A model generated the notes under the pieces. That model did not search any database and was not told the origin of the DNA. It saw only the letters and a program-made list of their open reading frames with translations. Position numbers and translations under genes: made by a program. A stretch of DNA of 64,000 nt from SIG607 sp036307305 (lineage in GTDB: Bacteria > Bacillota > Clostridia > Oscillospirales > Acutalibacteraceae): assembly GCA_036307305.1 (NCBI GenBank), contig JAXJXV010000010.1, positions 1 through 64,000 on the forward strand, in the 5' to 3' direction. Shown here in pieces: positions 34,450 through 42,860 of this stretch; position 1 is the first letter of the stretch, and each line of letters starts with the position of its first letter.

Positions 34450-34884
34450 ATGAAGAATGTTGAAATTTTTACAGACGGCGCCTGTTCGGGCAATCCCGGT
34501 CCTGGCGGCTGGGGGGCAATACTCAGATATAACGGCGTTGAAAAGGAACTTTCGGGCGGCGAAAAGGAAACCACAAATAACCGAATGGAGCTAACCGCCG
34601 CAATTATGGCGCTTCGCGCACTTAAAGAGCCTTGCAGTGTCATACTTACTACCGATTCAAAATATCTTGCCGACGGTATTCAAAAGGGTTGGGCGGCTTC
34701 GTGGAAGAAAAACGGCTGGAAAAAGGCTGATAAAAAACCTGCTTTGAACGTTGACTTATGGGAAGAAATATTAGTCCTTTTTGACAAACACGACATAAAA
34801 ATTAACTGGGTAAAGGGGCATAACGGACACCCTGAAAACGAGCGATGTGACACCTTGGCAGTGAATTTTTATAAATCTCTGTAA
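34450..34884 (+). CDS. rnhA: Ribonuclease HI
   Basis: Degrades RNA in RNA-DNA hybrids. The 144-residue protein has IFTDGACSGNPGPGGWG with the first catalytic Asp, TTNNRMELTAAI with the Glu, LTTDSKYLADGI with the second Asp, and KGHNGHPENERCD near the C-terminus with the flexible His and last Asp. No additional domain. It follows lexA directly. Confidence 0.97.
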   Translation: MKNVEIFTDGACSGNPGPGGWGAILRYNGVEKELSGGEKETTNNRMELTAAIMALRALKEPCSVILTTDSKYLADGIQKGWAASWKKNGWKKADKKPALNVDLWEEILVLFDKHDIKINWVKGHNGHPENERCDTLAVNFYKSL

Positions 34885-34889
34885 AAATC

Positions 34890-34918
34890 TTGTGAAAAAT
34901 TATAACCTGTGTTATAAT
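34890..34918 (+). promoter_or_regulatory. Promoter of the lipoprotein gene
   Basis: TTGTGA (34890-34895), 17-nt spacer, TATAAT (34913-34918), 31 nt before the lipoprotein ATG. Confidence 0.75.
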
Positions 34919-34948
34919 GGCTATGAATAAGAGAATGGAGGAGTAGTA

Positions 34949-35482
34949 ATGAAAAGAATATTATGCTTACTTATGGCTGTGGCTATGATTTTCAGCGTAG
35001 CAGCCTGCGGTACACCTGATGAAATTATTAAGGACAAAAAGCTTTCCAAAACAAATGCAGACGCATATCTTAACGTAGAAGTTGCCTTTGACAGCGTTTC
35101 AACAGTGTACAGCGATTATGACGGAGATAATCCCGAATATGCAGGTGGCAGATGGAAATGGGGTACTGCTAACGCTACCATCAAAATTAGTAGTAAATCT
35201 CAGAATAAAATAGAATTTACCAATGCTACTGCTACCGTTTTGATTAATTTCGGCAGTTTGTTCGGTGAACAGAAGTTTGAGGTAACTCTTGATGAGGACG
35301 GCAACTGGACAAAAAACCTTTCTCTCACAAGCAGAAAAACGGGTATTCCAAAGAAAGGCTTTACATCTACCGACTATGCAGTACCCGTTGCAAGTTACGA
35401 GTTTGAAGAGGTTTCAGGCGATATGAAAATACATATAAAGCTTGACGAAAACGGTTCTGTAATAGTTCCTGACGAAGAATAA
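34949..35482 (+). CDS. Putative lipoprotein of unknown function
   Basis: A 177-residue exported protein with signal MKRILCLLMAVAMIFSV and lipobox VAACG. The mature part is beta-rich and acidic, without recognised motifs. It stands alone between its own promoter and a terminator. Function unknown; a surface-bound binding protein is one possibility. Confidence 0.75.
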   Translation: MKRILCLLMAVAMIFSVAACGTPDEIIKDKKLSKTNADAYLNVEVAFDSVSTVYSDYDGDNPEYAGGRWKWGTANATIKISSKSQNKIEFTNATATVLINFGSLFGEQKFEVTLDEDGNWTKNLSLTSRKTGIPKKGFTSTDYAVPVASYEFEEVSGDMKIHIKLDENGSVIVPDEE

Positions 35483-35486
35483 AAAG

Positions 35487-35520
35487 AAACCGATTCTATC
35501 AGTAAGATAGAATCGGTTTT
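35487..35520. terminator. Bidirectional terminator between lipoprotein and birA genes
   Basis: A perfect 14-bp stem (AAACCGATTCTATC/GATAGAATCGGTTT) around AGTAA, with T run on one side and A run on the other. It overlaps the birA stop codon. Confidence 0.85.
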
Positions 35521-36274
35521 AAAATTTCAGGGTGACTTCACCTGCAAAAAGAGTAACTGTTTCTGAGCTTGTCTGTATAATGATTTTCGCATCGTCGTCG
35601 ATATCTGCTACAACCCCGGTACACTGTACGCCGTTCTTTTCAAAAGAAACTGTTTTACCCGTTAAAAAGGATTTTTCACGGTAGCGTTTCATATACTCTT
35701 TATCTGGCAAACGGTTATATATTAAAAGAAAATTATTTATAATTTCTTCAATCAGCTTCCTTTTTATATCACTGTCGTTGACGGACTTTGTGAAAACGCT
35801 GGAAGCAATATCTTTAAGCTCGTCGGGGAAGCTGTTTTCAGGGGTAAAAAGATTTATGCCTATACCGAGAATTACGTAATCCAAGGCGCCGTCGTTATTT
35901 GAAAAGCCTGATTCACAAAGAATTCCACATATTTTTTTGCCGTCAAGATAAATATCGTTTACCCATTTTATAAGGGTGTTTTTGCCTGATATTGTATCAA
36001 TAGCGTCAGAGACTGCAACGGCGGCGGCTGTGGTAATAAGATTGCAATCCTTGGGTGAAATATCAGGTCTTAACAGCAGACTCATATAAATACCTGTTCT
36101 TTGGGGCGAAAAAAAGCTTCTGCCCAGTCTGCCTTTGCCCTGTGTCTGACTGTCGGCAATAACAATAGCTGTTTTTTCACCTTTAAGAGCTAATTCTTTG
36201 CAAATATTATTTGTAGAATCCACACTGTCGAAAGTATAAATTTTAAAAGGAATTTTAGGTTTAATGGTTATCAC
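35519..36274 (-). CDS. birA: Biotin-[acetyl-CoA-carboxylase] ligase (no DNA-binding domain)
   Basis: Attaches biotin to carboxylases. The 251-residue protein begins at the catalytic domain: VDSTNNICKEL, TQGKGRLGRSFFSPQ (biotinyl-AMP loop), GIYMSLLLRP and KWVNDIYLDGKKICGIL. It lacks the N-terminal helix-turn-helix of regulatory BirA. The only conventional start, GTG 36274, lies inside GAGGTGAT, which looks like the ribosome-binding site itself; an ATT at 36265 is six bases downstream of that GAGGTG. The first residues are therefore uncertain. Confidence 0.93.
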   Translation of the reverse strand: MITIKPKIPFKIYTFDSVDSTNNICKELALKGEKTAIVIADSQTQGKGRLGRSFFSPQRTGIYMSLLLRPDISPKDCNLITTAAAVAVSDAIDTISGKNTLIKWVNDIYLDGKKICGILCESGFSNNDGALDYVILGIGINLFTPENSFPDELKDIASSVFTKSVNDSDIKRKLIEEIINNFLLIYNRLPDKEYMKRYREKSFLTGKTVSFEKNGVQCTGVVADIDDDAKIIIQTSSETVTLFAGEVTLKF

Positions 36275-36342
36275 CTCTATAATATTTTACAACACTTTTT
36301 AAAATAATCAATATTTTTGAGAAATTTTTTTAAACAAAAGTC

Positions 36343-36371
36343 TTTACAATTCTAAAAGATAGTGCTATAAT
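36343..36371 (+). promoter_or_regulatory. Promoter of the sortase-substrate gene
   Basis: TTTACA (36343-36348), 17-nt spacer, TATAAT (36366-36371). Confidence 0.75.
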
Positions 36372-36414
36372 GATTACAACCAATGATATATCTATCGAAA
36401 ATGGAGGAGAAATC

Positions 36415-36990
36415 ATGAAAAAAATATTTGCACTTGTTTTAGTTGTTGCCCTTGTTCTTTCATTCTCTGTTCCTGCTTTTGCAATTAAGAGCTCCGGCGG
36501 TACTGTTTATCACGAGGTTATCGTAAACAGAACCAACGACGGTAAAAACTCTGCAGTTGCTGACCGTGTTACAGTAGAAAAAGACGGCACTATTGCTCTT
36601 AAGCCTGTTGAGAATGACAGCCGCGAATTTGAAGGCTGGAAGTTCTATAAGCCCAACAAGTCTCCTGCTCTTGCAGGTACCGATTACGAAATCGTAAGCG
36701 TTACTTTGGCTAACGGACAGAAGGCTGTTGAGGGTACCGATTACACCGTAAAGAACGGCGAAATCGTATCTGTTAAGGGTGATTATCTTAACGTTGTAAT
36801 TAAGCCTCTTTCCGATACAGTATATGTATCAGAAGCTTATGAAGGCGTTGAAATTAAGTTCAACGTTCCTAAGGATACCGTTAATCCTCTTACAGGCGAA
36901 AGCGTAAATCTTTCCGTTGTATTTACACTTGTTATGCTTGTTATGGGCGGCGTAGTTCTCGCTGTTTCTTCCAAACGCGCATATAACTAA
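36415..36990 (+). CDS. Cell-wall-anchored surface protein with NPLTG sorting signal
   Basis: A 191-residue secreted protein: signal peptide ending in VPAFA, a beta-rich middle with REFEGWKFYK (like one InlB-type repeat) and a C-terminal NPLTGES followed by a hydrophobic stretch and KRAYN. The latter is a sortase sorting signal of the NPxTG form frequent in gut Clostridia. ATG 36415 follows GGAGGAG; an upstream in-frame ATG at 36370 is at the promoter -10 region. A class B sortase gene lies 110 bases downstream, a likely processing partner. Confidence 0.8.
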   Translation: MKKIFALVLVVALVLSFSVPAFAIKSSGGTVYHEVIVNRTNDGKNSAVADRVTVEKDGTIALKPVENDSREFEGWKFYKPNKSPALAGTDYEIVSVTLANGQKAVEGTDYTVKNGEIVSVKGDYLNVVIKPLSDTVYVSEAYEGVEIKFNVPKDTVNPLTGESVNLSVVFTLVMLVMGGVVLAVSSKRAYN

Positions 36991-37001
36991 TTTCAGTATT
37001 A

Positions 37002-37033
37002 AAATACCTGTCCGAAAGGACAGGTATTTTTTT
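37002..37033 (+). terminator. Terminator after the surface-protein gene
   Basis: AAATACCTGTCC/GGACAGGTATTT stem closed by a GAAA tetraloop, followed by TTTT. Confidence 0.9.
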
Positions 37034-37039
37034 ATATGT

Positions 37040-37068
37040 TTGACACATATTTATTAATGTGGTATACT
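37040..37068 (+). promoter_or_regulatory. Promoter of the sortase-LCP operon
   Basis: TTGACA (37040-37045), 17-nt spacer, TATACT (37063-37068): near-consensus and 31 nt before the sortase ATG. Confidence 0.8.
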
Positions 37069-37099
37069 TTGTTCAGTATATTTAAAAGGGAGTGAAAAT

Positions 37100-37852
37100 A
37101 TGGATAAGAAAAGAAAAATTCTTTTTGTTTTTGGAATTTCTATAAATATCATCTCATTGCTTTTACTTGCAGGGTATCTAATCTATCCGTATATTGCTCC
37201 TGAGCCTGAGCCGATTATTGACAGCTCTTCGGTTGTCAGCAGTGAGCCTGAGCCTGTGCTTGTGGACAATCCCATAGATTTTTCGGCTCTTAAAGAAAGA
37301 AATGAAGACGTTTACGCATGGATAAGAATTCCCGATACCAAGGTGGATTATCCTATTCTTCAAAGCGGCGATAAGCCTGAAAATTATTATTTGAATCATA
37401 ATATTGACGGTGAGTATGAATTCGCAGGCTGTATTTATACACAAAAGCTTAACAGCAAGGATTTTTCTGACCCCAACACAGTAATATACGGGCATAATAT
37501 GAAAAACGGCACTATGTTTAAGGCGCTTCATAAGTTCCGTAATAAAGATTTTTTTGAGGCAAATAAATATATTTACATTTATACACCGGGTCACATTCTT
37601 ACCTACGAGATTTACGCGGCATATAAATTTGATAACAGGCATTTGCTGTATTCCTATAACTATGATGACAAAGAGGTTTTTAAAGAATACGTGGAAATGA
37701 CCAAAAACCCCAAATCCACCATAGTAAACGTGAGAAGTGAAACACAGGTAACTGAAAATGATAAAATAATAACCCTTAGTACCTGTATAAATGACGATAA
37801 TTACCGATATTTAGTTCAGGGAGTTCTTATAGATGATACGCTCACCAAATAA
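37100..37852 (+). CDS. Class B sortase
   Basis: Membrane-bound transpeptidase that cleaves a sorting signal and joins the protein to the cell wall. It has one N-terminal membrane helix, then a Pro/Glu/Ser-rich linker. The catalytic domain follows: DVYAWIRIPDTKVDYPIL, catalytic His in VIYGHNMKNGTMF, Cys in ITLSTC and Arg in DNYRYLVQG. These are the class B arrangement. At 250 aa it has normal length. The next gene starts inside its last 20 bases. Confidence 0.92.
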   Translation: MDKKRKILFVFGISINIISLLLLAGYLIYPYIAPEPEPIIDSSSVVSSEPEPVLVDNPIDFSALKERNEDVYAWIRIPDTKVDYPILQSGDKPENYYLNHNIDGEYEFAGCIYTQKLNSKDFSDPNTVIYGHNMKNGTMFKALHKFRNKDFFEANKYIYIYTPGHILTYEIYAAYKFDNRHLLYSYNYDDKEVFKEYVEMTKNPKSTIVNVRSETQVTENDKIITLSTCINDDNYRYLVQGVLIDDTLTK

Positions 37853-38888
37853 AAAAGTTATGTCAAAGGGTAAAAAAATTGCACTCTGGATCGTTTGCAG
37901 TTTCACTGCCGTTATATTAGCGGTAGCAGTGACCGCTGTTTCTTTGTGGTACAGCGGCAGGTCGAGTATGACGGATAATGACGTTATTATTAATAACGGC
38001 AATGCTACTCAGTCAACCGACGAAAATTCAGTAGAGTACCAAGGGAAAAAATATAAGTATAACGATAATATGACCACCGTGCTTTGTATGGGCATTGATA
38101 ATGAAAAGGAACAAAGCGGCGGAGCATATATTACGGGACAGGCAGGACAGGCAGATGCTATCTATCTTATAGCTATTGATACCTCAACGGGAAAAAGTAC
38201 CGTTATAGGAATACCGAGAGATATAATGACAGATATAGATATTTATACAAAGTCGGGAAGTCTTGCAGGTACACAGACTAAACAGTTATGCCTTGCTTTT
38301 GCTTATGGTGACGGCAAGGACGAGAGCGCAAAGAATACCGCAAAATCAGTTTCTCGACTGCTTTACGGTATGCCTGTAAATACCTATTTTGCAGTTGACG
38401 ACAAATCAATCGCACCGCTGCACAACGCCGTAGGTCCTATTACCGTTATACCAAACGAGGATATAAATTACCCTTTCATTTCCTTTAAAAAGGGTGTGGA
38501 GTATAAGCTTACGGGAAGCAATGTATTTGAGTATCTTAGAACCCGTAACAGTGATACTGCCGATGCAAGTGTACTTCGTCTTGAAAGACAGATTGATTAT
38601 CTTAAAAAATATTCTGCTGCCGTTATAAAGAAAACGTCGGGTGACTTTTTATTCCCCGTAAAGCTCTATAATAAAACGGTTAAAAATGCCGTAACCAATC
38701 TTGACGTGGGCAGAGTTACCTATCTTGCTACCTCCGTTTTTAAAAACCGAAGTGACGTATCCCTTGAATTTAAAAAAATAAAGGGCAGTCAGATTGTAGG
38801 AGAAAGCGGGTTTGCCGAGTTTTATGCAGATGAGGACGAGCTTTTAAAGCTTGTTATGGAAACCTTTTATACAGAAATAGAAGCCTGA
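37833..38888 (+). CDS. LytR-CpsA-Psr family glycopolymer ligase
   Basis: Membrane-anchored phosphotransferase that joins lipid-linked glycopolymers to peptidoglycan. After one membrane helix (about residues 14-36) comes the LCP domain: QADAIYLIAIDTSTGKSTVIG and IPRDIMTDIDI (Arg/Asp of the active site), then EYLRTRNSDTADASVLRLERQ, the second Arg cluster. Length is 351 aa. Start ATG 37833 is preferred, since AGGGAG is 9 nt upstream and the alternative ATG 37860 has none. It could attach the polymer made by the 13.9-25.5 kb operon. Confidence 0.9.
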   Translation: MIRSPNKKVMSKGKKIALWIVCSFTAVILAVAVTAVSLWYSGRSSMTDNDVIINNGNATQSTDENSVEYQGKKYKYNDNMTTVLCMGIDNEKEQSGGAYITGQAGQADAIYLIAIDTSTGKSTVIGIPRDIMTDIDIYTKSGSLAGTQTKQLCLAFAYGDGKDESAKNTAKSVSRLLYGMPVNTYFAVDDKSIAPLHNAVGPITVIPNEDINYPFISFKKGVEYKLTGSNVFEYLRTRNSDTADASVLRLERQIDYLKKYSAAVIKKTSGDFLFPVKLYNKTVKNAVTNLDVGRVTYLATSVFKNRSDVSLEFKKIKGSQIVGESGFAEFYADEDELLKLVMETFYTEIEA

Positions 38889-38909
38889 ACAGTAGTTCAG
38901 GCTTCTTTA
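38880..38909. terminator. Bidirectional terminator after the LCP gene
   Basis: GAAGCCTGAAC/GTTCAGGCTTC 11-bp perfect stem with AGTA loop, then TTTATTTTC. It overlaps the LCP stop codon and lies at the end of the convergent gene. Confidence 0.85.
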
Positions 38910-39661
38910 TTTTCTTCTTTTGCTTTCGGCGGTCTGCCTCTGCGCTTTGGCGCGGGAGCAGCTGTTTCTTTATTTTCGGGTAAAACCTCTTCGGTTTTGG
39001 TTTTAGGAGGTCTGCCTCTGCGTTTTGGCGTAGGGTTTATGCTTTTTTCAATAGCCTGTGCCTCTTGCTGAACAGATAGTAAAAACTCCCGTTCTTTTTG
39101 AATTTGTTCCTCTTTTATAGCCAGAAGCTCATTGTACAGAGAAATCTTGTATTCATACCATAAGAATTCTATGATATATGCGAATATGTAAATAACAGGC
39201 ATAAATACTATAGCAACTAAAATCGAAACGAGAATATTTGGAAGCTCGTTATCAAAGAAAAGCTCAGAACCGATATTTACGTTGCTAAGCAGTGAACTGC
39301 AGGAAAAAGCAACTCCCGTAATAATACCGAAAATTACGGTGTATATAAGGGCGCTTTTCTTATAGTAACGGTTACGCTTTTTTCTGTCTGATATCTTATC
39401 GGATAGGGGAAGCGGTTTGCCGTTAAAGTCCTTTGGAACCTCTCCCTTGGCAAAGAGCTTTTTAAAAAGTTCGTAAACGGAAAAAATGAGAAACAGCAGA
39501 ATAATTTCCCAAGTGCATACTTCTTTTTGAACCTTAACCTTGTAAACGATTTCAGCAATTAAATACAGAAATATAAAACCTAATGTAAAAACGGCCGCTT
39601 TTGAATGGTCGCCTAAATTTAAAGAAAAATTTATTTTTTTCTTTATGCCGCGTTTCTTCAT
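38897..39661 (-). CDS. Membrane protein with two C-terminal AT-hook motifs
   Basis: A 254-residue protein with a Lys/Arg-rich N-terminus, four hydrophobic segments (about 24-45, 50-66, 105-125, 145-170), a charged coiled-coil-like helix (about 175-200) and a tail containing two copies of KRRGRPPK spaced by about 25 residues. KRRGRPPK is the classic AT-hook for minor-groove binding. A membrane protein with AT-hooks on its cytosolic tail could tether DNA to the membrane; that is inference. The function of the membrane part is unknown. Confidence 0.65.
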   Translation of the reverse strand: MKKRGIKKKINFSLNLGDHSKAAVFTLGFIFLYLIAEIVYKVKVQKEVCTWEIILLFLIFSVYELFKKLFAKGEVPKDFNGKPLPLSDKISDRKKRNRYYKKSALIYTVIFGIITGVAFSCSSLLSNVNIGSELFFDNELPNILVSILVAIVFMPVIYIFAYIIEFLWYEYKISLYNELLAIKEEQIQKEREFLLSVQQEAQAIEKSINPTPKRRGRPPKTKTEEVLPENKETAAPAPKRRGRPPKAKEENKEA

Positions 39662-39728
39662 TGAGTAAATCTCCTAAAATATATTTTCCTAATTGTACCA
39701 CAAAAGCCGATAAATAGCAAACAAATAA

Positions 39729-41582
39729 TTATAAATTCTCGGCTTCGTTAAGCCATAAGCTGCAAAGAGCGTCGCTTGGCATATTAAGGTCGCCGCGGGG
39801 GGACAGAGAAACTGAGCCTATTTTTGCGCCGTCGGGCAAACAGGAACGCTTGAACTGTGACATAAAGAAGCGTCTCATAAAGTTTTTAAGCCATTTCTTT
39901 ATGGTTTCCTCACTGTATTTGTGGGAAAGCGCGTAAACGCAAATTCTGTAAATTTTTTCTGGGGAGAAGCCGTAACGGCACATATAGAAAAGGAAAAAGT
40001 CGTGAAGCTCGTAGGGACCTACGGTTTCTTCCGTTTTCTGAGCTATTTCACCCTTGTCATCAGCAGGTAAAAGCTCAGGAGAAACAGGAGTATCAACTAT
40101 ATCAAGTAAGATGTCTCCCAATTTTTTATCACTGCGCTTAGCCAGGTATTCAACGATACAGCGTATAACGGTTTTGGGAACACCTGCATTAACACCGTAC
40201 ATTGACATATGGTCGCCGTTATAGGTAGCCCAGCCTAAAGCAAGTTCTGAAATATCGCCTGTACCTACAACAAATCCGTTTTCCTTACCTGCAATGTCCA
40301 TAAGCACCTGTGTGCGCTCTCTTGCCTGACTGTTCTCATAGGTTACGTCGGTAACGCCTTCGTCATGTCCGATGTCACTGAAATGCTGACGCACAGCGTT
40401 TGTTATATTGATTTCTCTGAAAGAAACGCCCAATTCCTCGCAAAGAAGCACAGCGTTTGACTTTGTACGTGAGGTTGTTCCGAAGCAGGGGAGAGTAACC
40501 GCAATTATATCTGTATGAGGACGGCTTAGCATATCCATAGCTTTTACGCAAACGAGCAAGGCAAGAGTGCTGTCAAGACCGCCTGAAATTCCTATAACCA
40601 CGCTTTTGGCTTTTGTATGCTCAATTCTTCTTGCAAGGCCTGTTGCCTGAATATTTAAAATTGTGTTAATTCTTTCTTCCTTTTCCTCTTCATTTTCAGG
40701 GACAAAGGGATTTTCTCTGACTTTACGGGTAAGAACGGTATTGGCAGTGTCACAATCAAAATTAACTATATATTCTTCGGCAGTGAAAAAGTCTTTATCA
40801 ACGCTTCTTAAATGAGTAAGCATATCAACGTCTATTTCACTTACGATAAGATTGTTGCTATTAAACGGTGGATTTTCATTTAAAATTTTGCCGTTTTCGG
40901 CAATTAAAAGATGACCTGCAAAAACCTCGTTGGTTGTGGACTCACCCTGTGAAGCGGAGGCGTACAGCATACCGCAGATATTATTTATTGTAGCCGCTTT
41001 TGTAAGAAGCTTGATTTTGTCTGCTTTTCCTACAGTTTCACCTGATGCGTCAGGATTTAATTTTATTGTAGCAAAGCCATCCGGTTTTGCTTTATTACCT
41101 ACAGCTACATTAAAGGAAAAATTGTTAAACGTGCTGTGAGTGAATGAAATATTACTGCCAAAAGGTACTGTACGGGAAAGAACGGAAACGAAAGTAACTT
41201 CTCCGTTATCGGCGGTAAAAATATTGCTTTGTTTACTGCTTGGTACAATTCCTAAAATTTCACCGTGACTGATGACCACAGCGCAGTTATACAGCTTTGA
41301 GAAAAATAAAAGAGGCGCACCCACCGTAAAGGTTACGTCGGTGTGGGCGGTTTCGTCAAGTATTTCTTCAATAGCGCGGATAGCAGCATTTTGCAGTGTG
41401 CTGTTATAAAAGAGGTCGCCGCAAGAAGCCCCTGTAATACAAAGCTCAGGCAGACAAAGAAGCTTGACGCCCTTTTCATCTGCTTTATTTACAAGGGATA
41501 TTATTTCTTTTGTGTTAGCTACCGTATCTGCAAGATGAACTCTTGGACAGCCTGTGCCTACCTTAATAAATCCGTGTTTCAT
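39729..41582 (-). CDS. nadE: NAD+ synthetase of the glutamine-dependent type, glutaminase domain apparently inactive
   Basis: Last step of NAD synthesis. The C-terminal synthetase domain is intact: PP-loop SGGLDST at 333-339, TDIIAVTLPCFGTT, VGTGDISELALGW and the ATP/NaAD-binding region. The N-terminal nitrilase-like domain (1-270) keeps the Glu of LPELCITG (E46) but lacks the Lys segment (VPSSKQSN in place of VPKxxLPNY) and the catalytic Cys (SFNVAVGN where ICED would be). It is also slightly short. This protein may therefore depend on free ammonia or on another glutaminase. Confidence 0.9.
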   Translation of the reverse strand: MKHGFIKVGTGCPRVHLADTVANTKEIISLVNKADEKGVKLLCLPELCITGASCGDLFYNSTLQNAAIRAIEEILDETAHTDVTFTVGAPLLFFSKLYNCAVVISHGEILGIVPSSKQSNIFTADNGEVTFVSVLSRTVPFGSNISFTHSTFNNFSFNVAVGNKAKPDGFATIKLNPDASGETVGKADKIKLLTKAATINNICGMLYASASQGESTTNEVFAGHLLIAENGKILNENPPFNSNNLIVSEIDVDMLTHLRSVDKDFFTAEEYIVNFDCDTANTVLTRKVRENPFVPENEEEKEERINTILNIQATGLARRIEHTKAKSVVIGISGGLDSTLALLVCVKAMDMLSRPHTDIIAVTLPCFGTTSRTKSNAVLLCEELGVSFREINITNAVRQHFSDIGHDEGVTDVTYENSQARERTQVLMDIAGKENGFVVGTGDISELALGWATYNGDHMSMYGVNAGVPKTVIRCIVEYLAKRSDKKLGDILLDIVDTPVSPELLPADDKGEIAQKTEETVGPYELHDFFLFYMCRYGFSPEKIYRICVYALSHKYSEETIKKWLKNFMRRFFMSQFKRSCLPDGAKIGSVSLSPRGDLNMPSDALCSLWLNEAENL

Positions 41583-41613
41583 TTCATTCTTCCTTTCGGA
41601 AATCGTTATGTAT

Positions 41614-41642
41614 ATTTTATGACTATACTAAGTAATTGTCAA
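41614..41642 (-). promoter_or_regulatory. Promoter of nadE
   Basis: Minus strand TTGACA (41642-41637), 17-nt spacer, TAAAAT (41619-41614). Confidence 0.7.
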
Positions 41643-41656
41643 TATAATAAATTGAC

Positions 41657-41685
41657 TTGCTTTTTGTTAATATATTTATTATACT
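41657..41685 (+). promoter_or_regulatory. Promoter of the EamA permease gene
   Basis: TTGCTT (41657-41662), 17-nt spacer, TATACT (41680-41685), divergent from nadE. Confidence 0.65.
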
Positions 41686-41727
41686 ATATATTTAGAAAAT
41701 ATGCTACATTATATTTTGGTGATGAAA

Positions 41728-42645
41728 ATGAATAAAAACAACCTAAAGGGCAGTCTAATTCTGCTGTTGGCGGCGGTTATATGGGGACTGGCTTTTGTGG
41801 CTCAGGATATTGCTAACCAAGCGGGTGTGCAACCCTTTACTCTTAACGCCGTACGCTCGATGATAGGCTGTATTGCTCTTATTCCTGTTTCTGCGGTGAT
41901 TTCCAAACAGAAAGGCGAAGCTCTTATTCCAAAGGAAAAGGGACAGCTTAACCGACTGCTCATTACAGGAACTGTCTGCGGAATTTTGCTTTGCATTGCT
42001 GTTAATATGCAACAGTTCGGTATTGCGTCGTATCCTGTGGAGGCAGCGGTAAGCGCAAGGGCAGGTTTTTTGACTGCTATGTATATACTGTTTGTACCCA
42101 TACTTAGTATTTTCTTAAAGAAAAAACCCTATCTCGCAGTATGGACGGGTGTGTTTATTGCTATAGCAGGTCTTTATCTGCTTTGCTTCTCAAAGGGTAT
42201 TGACTCTGTTTATTCAGGGGACTTGGTAATGCTTGTGTGCGCCGTTTCCTTTGCCTGTCATATTCTTTGTGTGGACACCTTGGGCAGTAAGGTTGACGGA
42301 GTAAAGCTTTCCTGTGTGCAGTTTTTCGTTTGTTCCGTTTTGTCGGGCGTTCTTATGTTCGTTTTTGAAGAACCATCTGTAGAAGTTATTATGTCCTCAT
42401 TTTTACCAATACTGTATCTGGGTATTATGAGCAGCGGTGTTGCCTATACTCTGCAGATTGTGGGACAACAGGTCTGCGACAGTCCTACCCTTGCTTCTAT
42501 AGCTATGAGCTTTGAGTCGGTATTTGCGGCTGTTGGAGGCGCTGTTTTCGGAGATATAATGACCAAAAGAGAAATTATAGGCTGTATAGTTATGTTTGCG
42601 GCTATAGTAGTAGCTCAGTTGCCCAGAAAGAAACAAAATCAGTAA
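41728..42645 (+). CDS. EamA-type drug/metabolite transporter
   Basis: Ten-helix membrane transporter of the DMT superfamily, 305 aa. The two EamA repeats are visible: first with AAVIWGLAFVAQDIA, second with VYSGDLVMLVCAVSFACHIL and the late ASIAMSFESVFAAVGGAVF. Substrate unknown; members export amino acids or other metabolites. ATG 41728 is used because GGTGAT is 5-9 nt upstream. Confidence 0.9.
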   Translation: MNKNNLKGSLILLLAAVIWGLAFVAQDIANQAGVQPFTLNAVRSMIGCIALIPVSAVISKQKGEALIPKEKGQLNRLLITGTVCGILLCIAVNMQQFGIASYPVEAAVSARAGFLTAMYILFVPILSIFLKKKPYLAVWTGVFIAIAGLYLLCFSKGIDSVYSGDLVMLVCAVSFACHILCVDTLGSKVDGVKLSCVQFFVCSVLSGVLMFVFEEPSVEVIMSSFLPILYLGIMSSGVAYTLQIVGQQVCDSPTLASIAMSFESVFAAVGGAVFGDIMTKREIIGCIVMFAAIVVAQLPRKKQNQ

Positions 42646-42647
42646 AA

Positions 42648-42678
42648 AAATAAACCGTCAACGACGGTTTATTTTTTT
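42648..42678. terminator. Bidirectional terminator after the EamA gene
   Basis: AAATAAACCGTC/GACGGTTTATTT 12-bp stem with an AAC loop, T run on the right and A run on the left. It serves the permease and the convergent small membrane-protein gene. Confidence 0.85.
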
Positions 42679-42853
42679 ACTTTATCATAGTCTGAACGCC
42701 GTCGACGAATTCGCTTACGGCTCTTTCGAGCTTGTCTTTGCCCTTCGTTAGCTTGTGGCTGTTATCTACCATCATTTTACCTGCGATAACAAGACCCACA
42801 CCTGCGGCAACACCAATAACCATACCCTCTAAAAAACAAGTAGCCTTACACAT
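42677..42853 (-). CDS. Small glycine-rich membrane protein, YtxH-like
   Basis: A 58-residue product, MCKATCFLEGMVIGVAAGVG at the start and ending VSEFVDGVQTMIK. It has one Gly/Val-rich membrane segment (residues about 10-26) followed by an amphipathic charged helix, the architecture of YtxH-type proteins. AAAGGAGG lies 8 nt upstream of ATG 42853, and that site is also one arm of a hairpin. Confidence 0.75.
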   Translation of the reverse strand: MCKATCFLEGMVIGVAAGVGLVIAGKMMVDNSHKLTKGKDKLERAVSEFVDGVQTMIK

Positions 42854-42860
42854 ATAAAAA

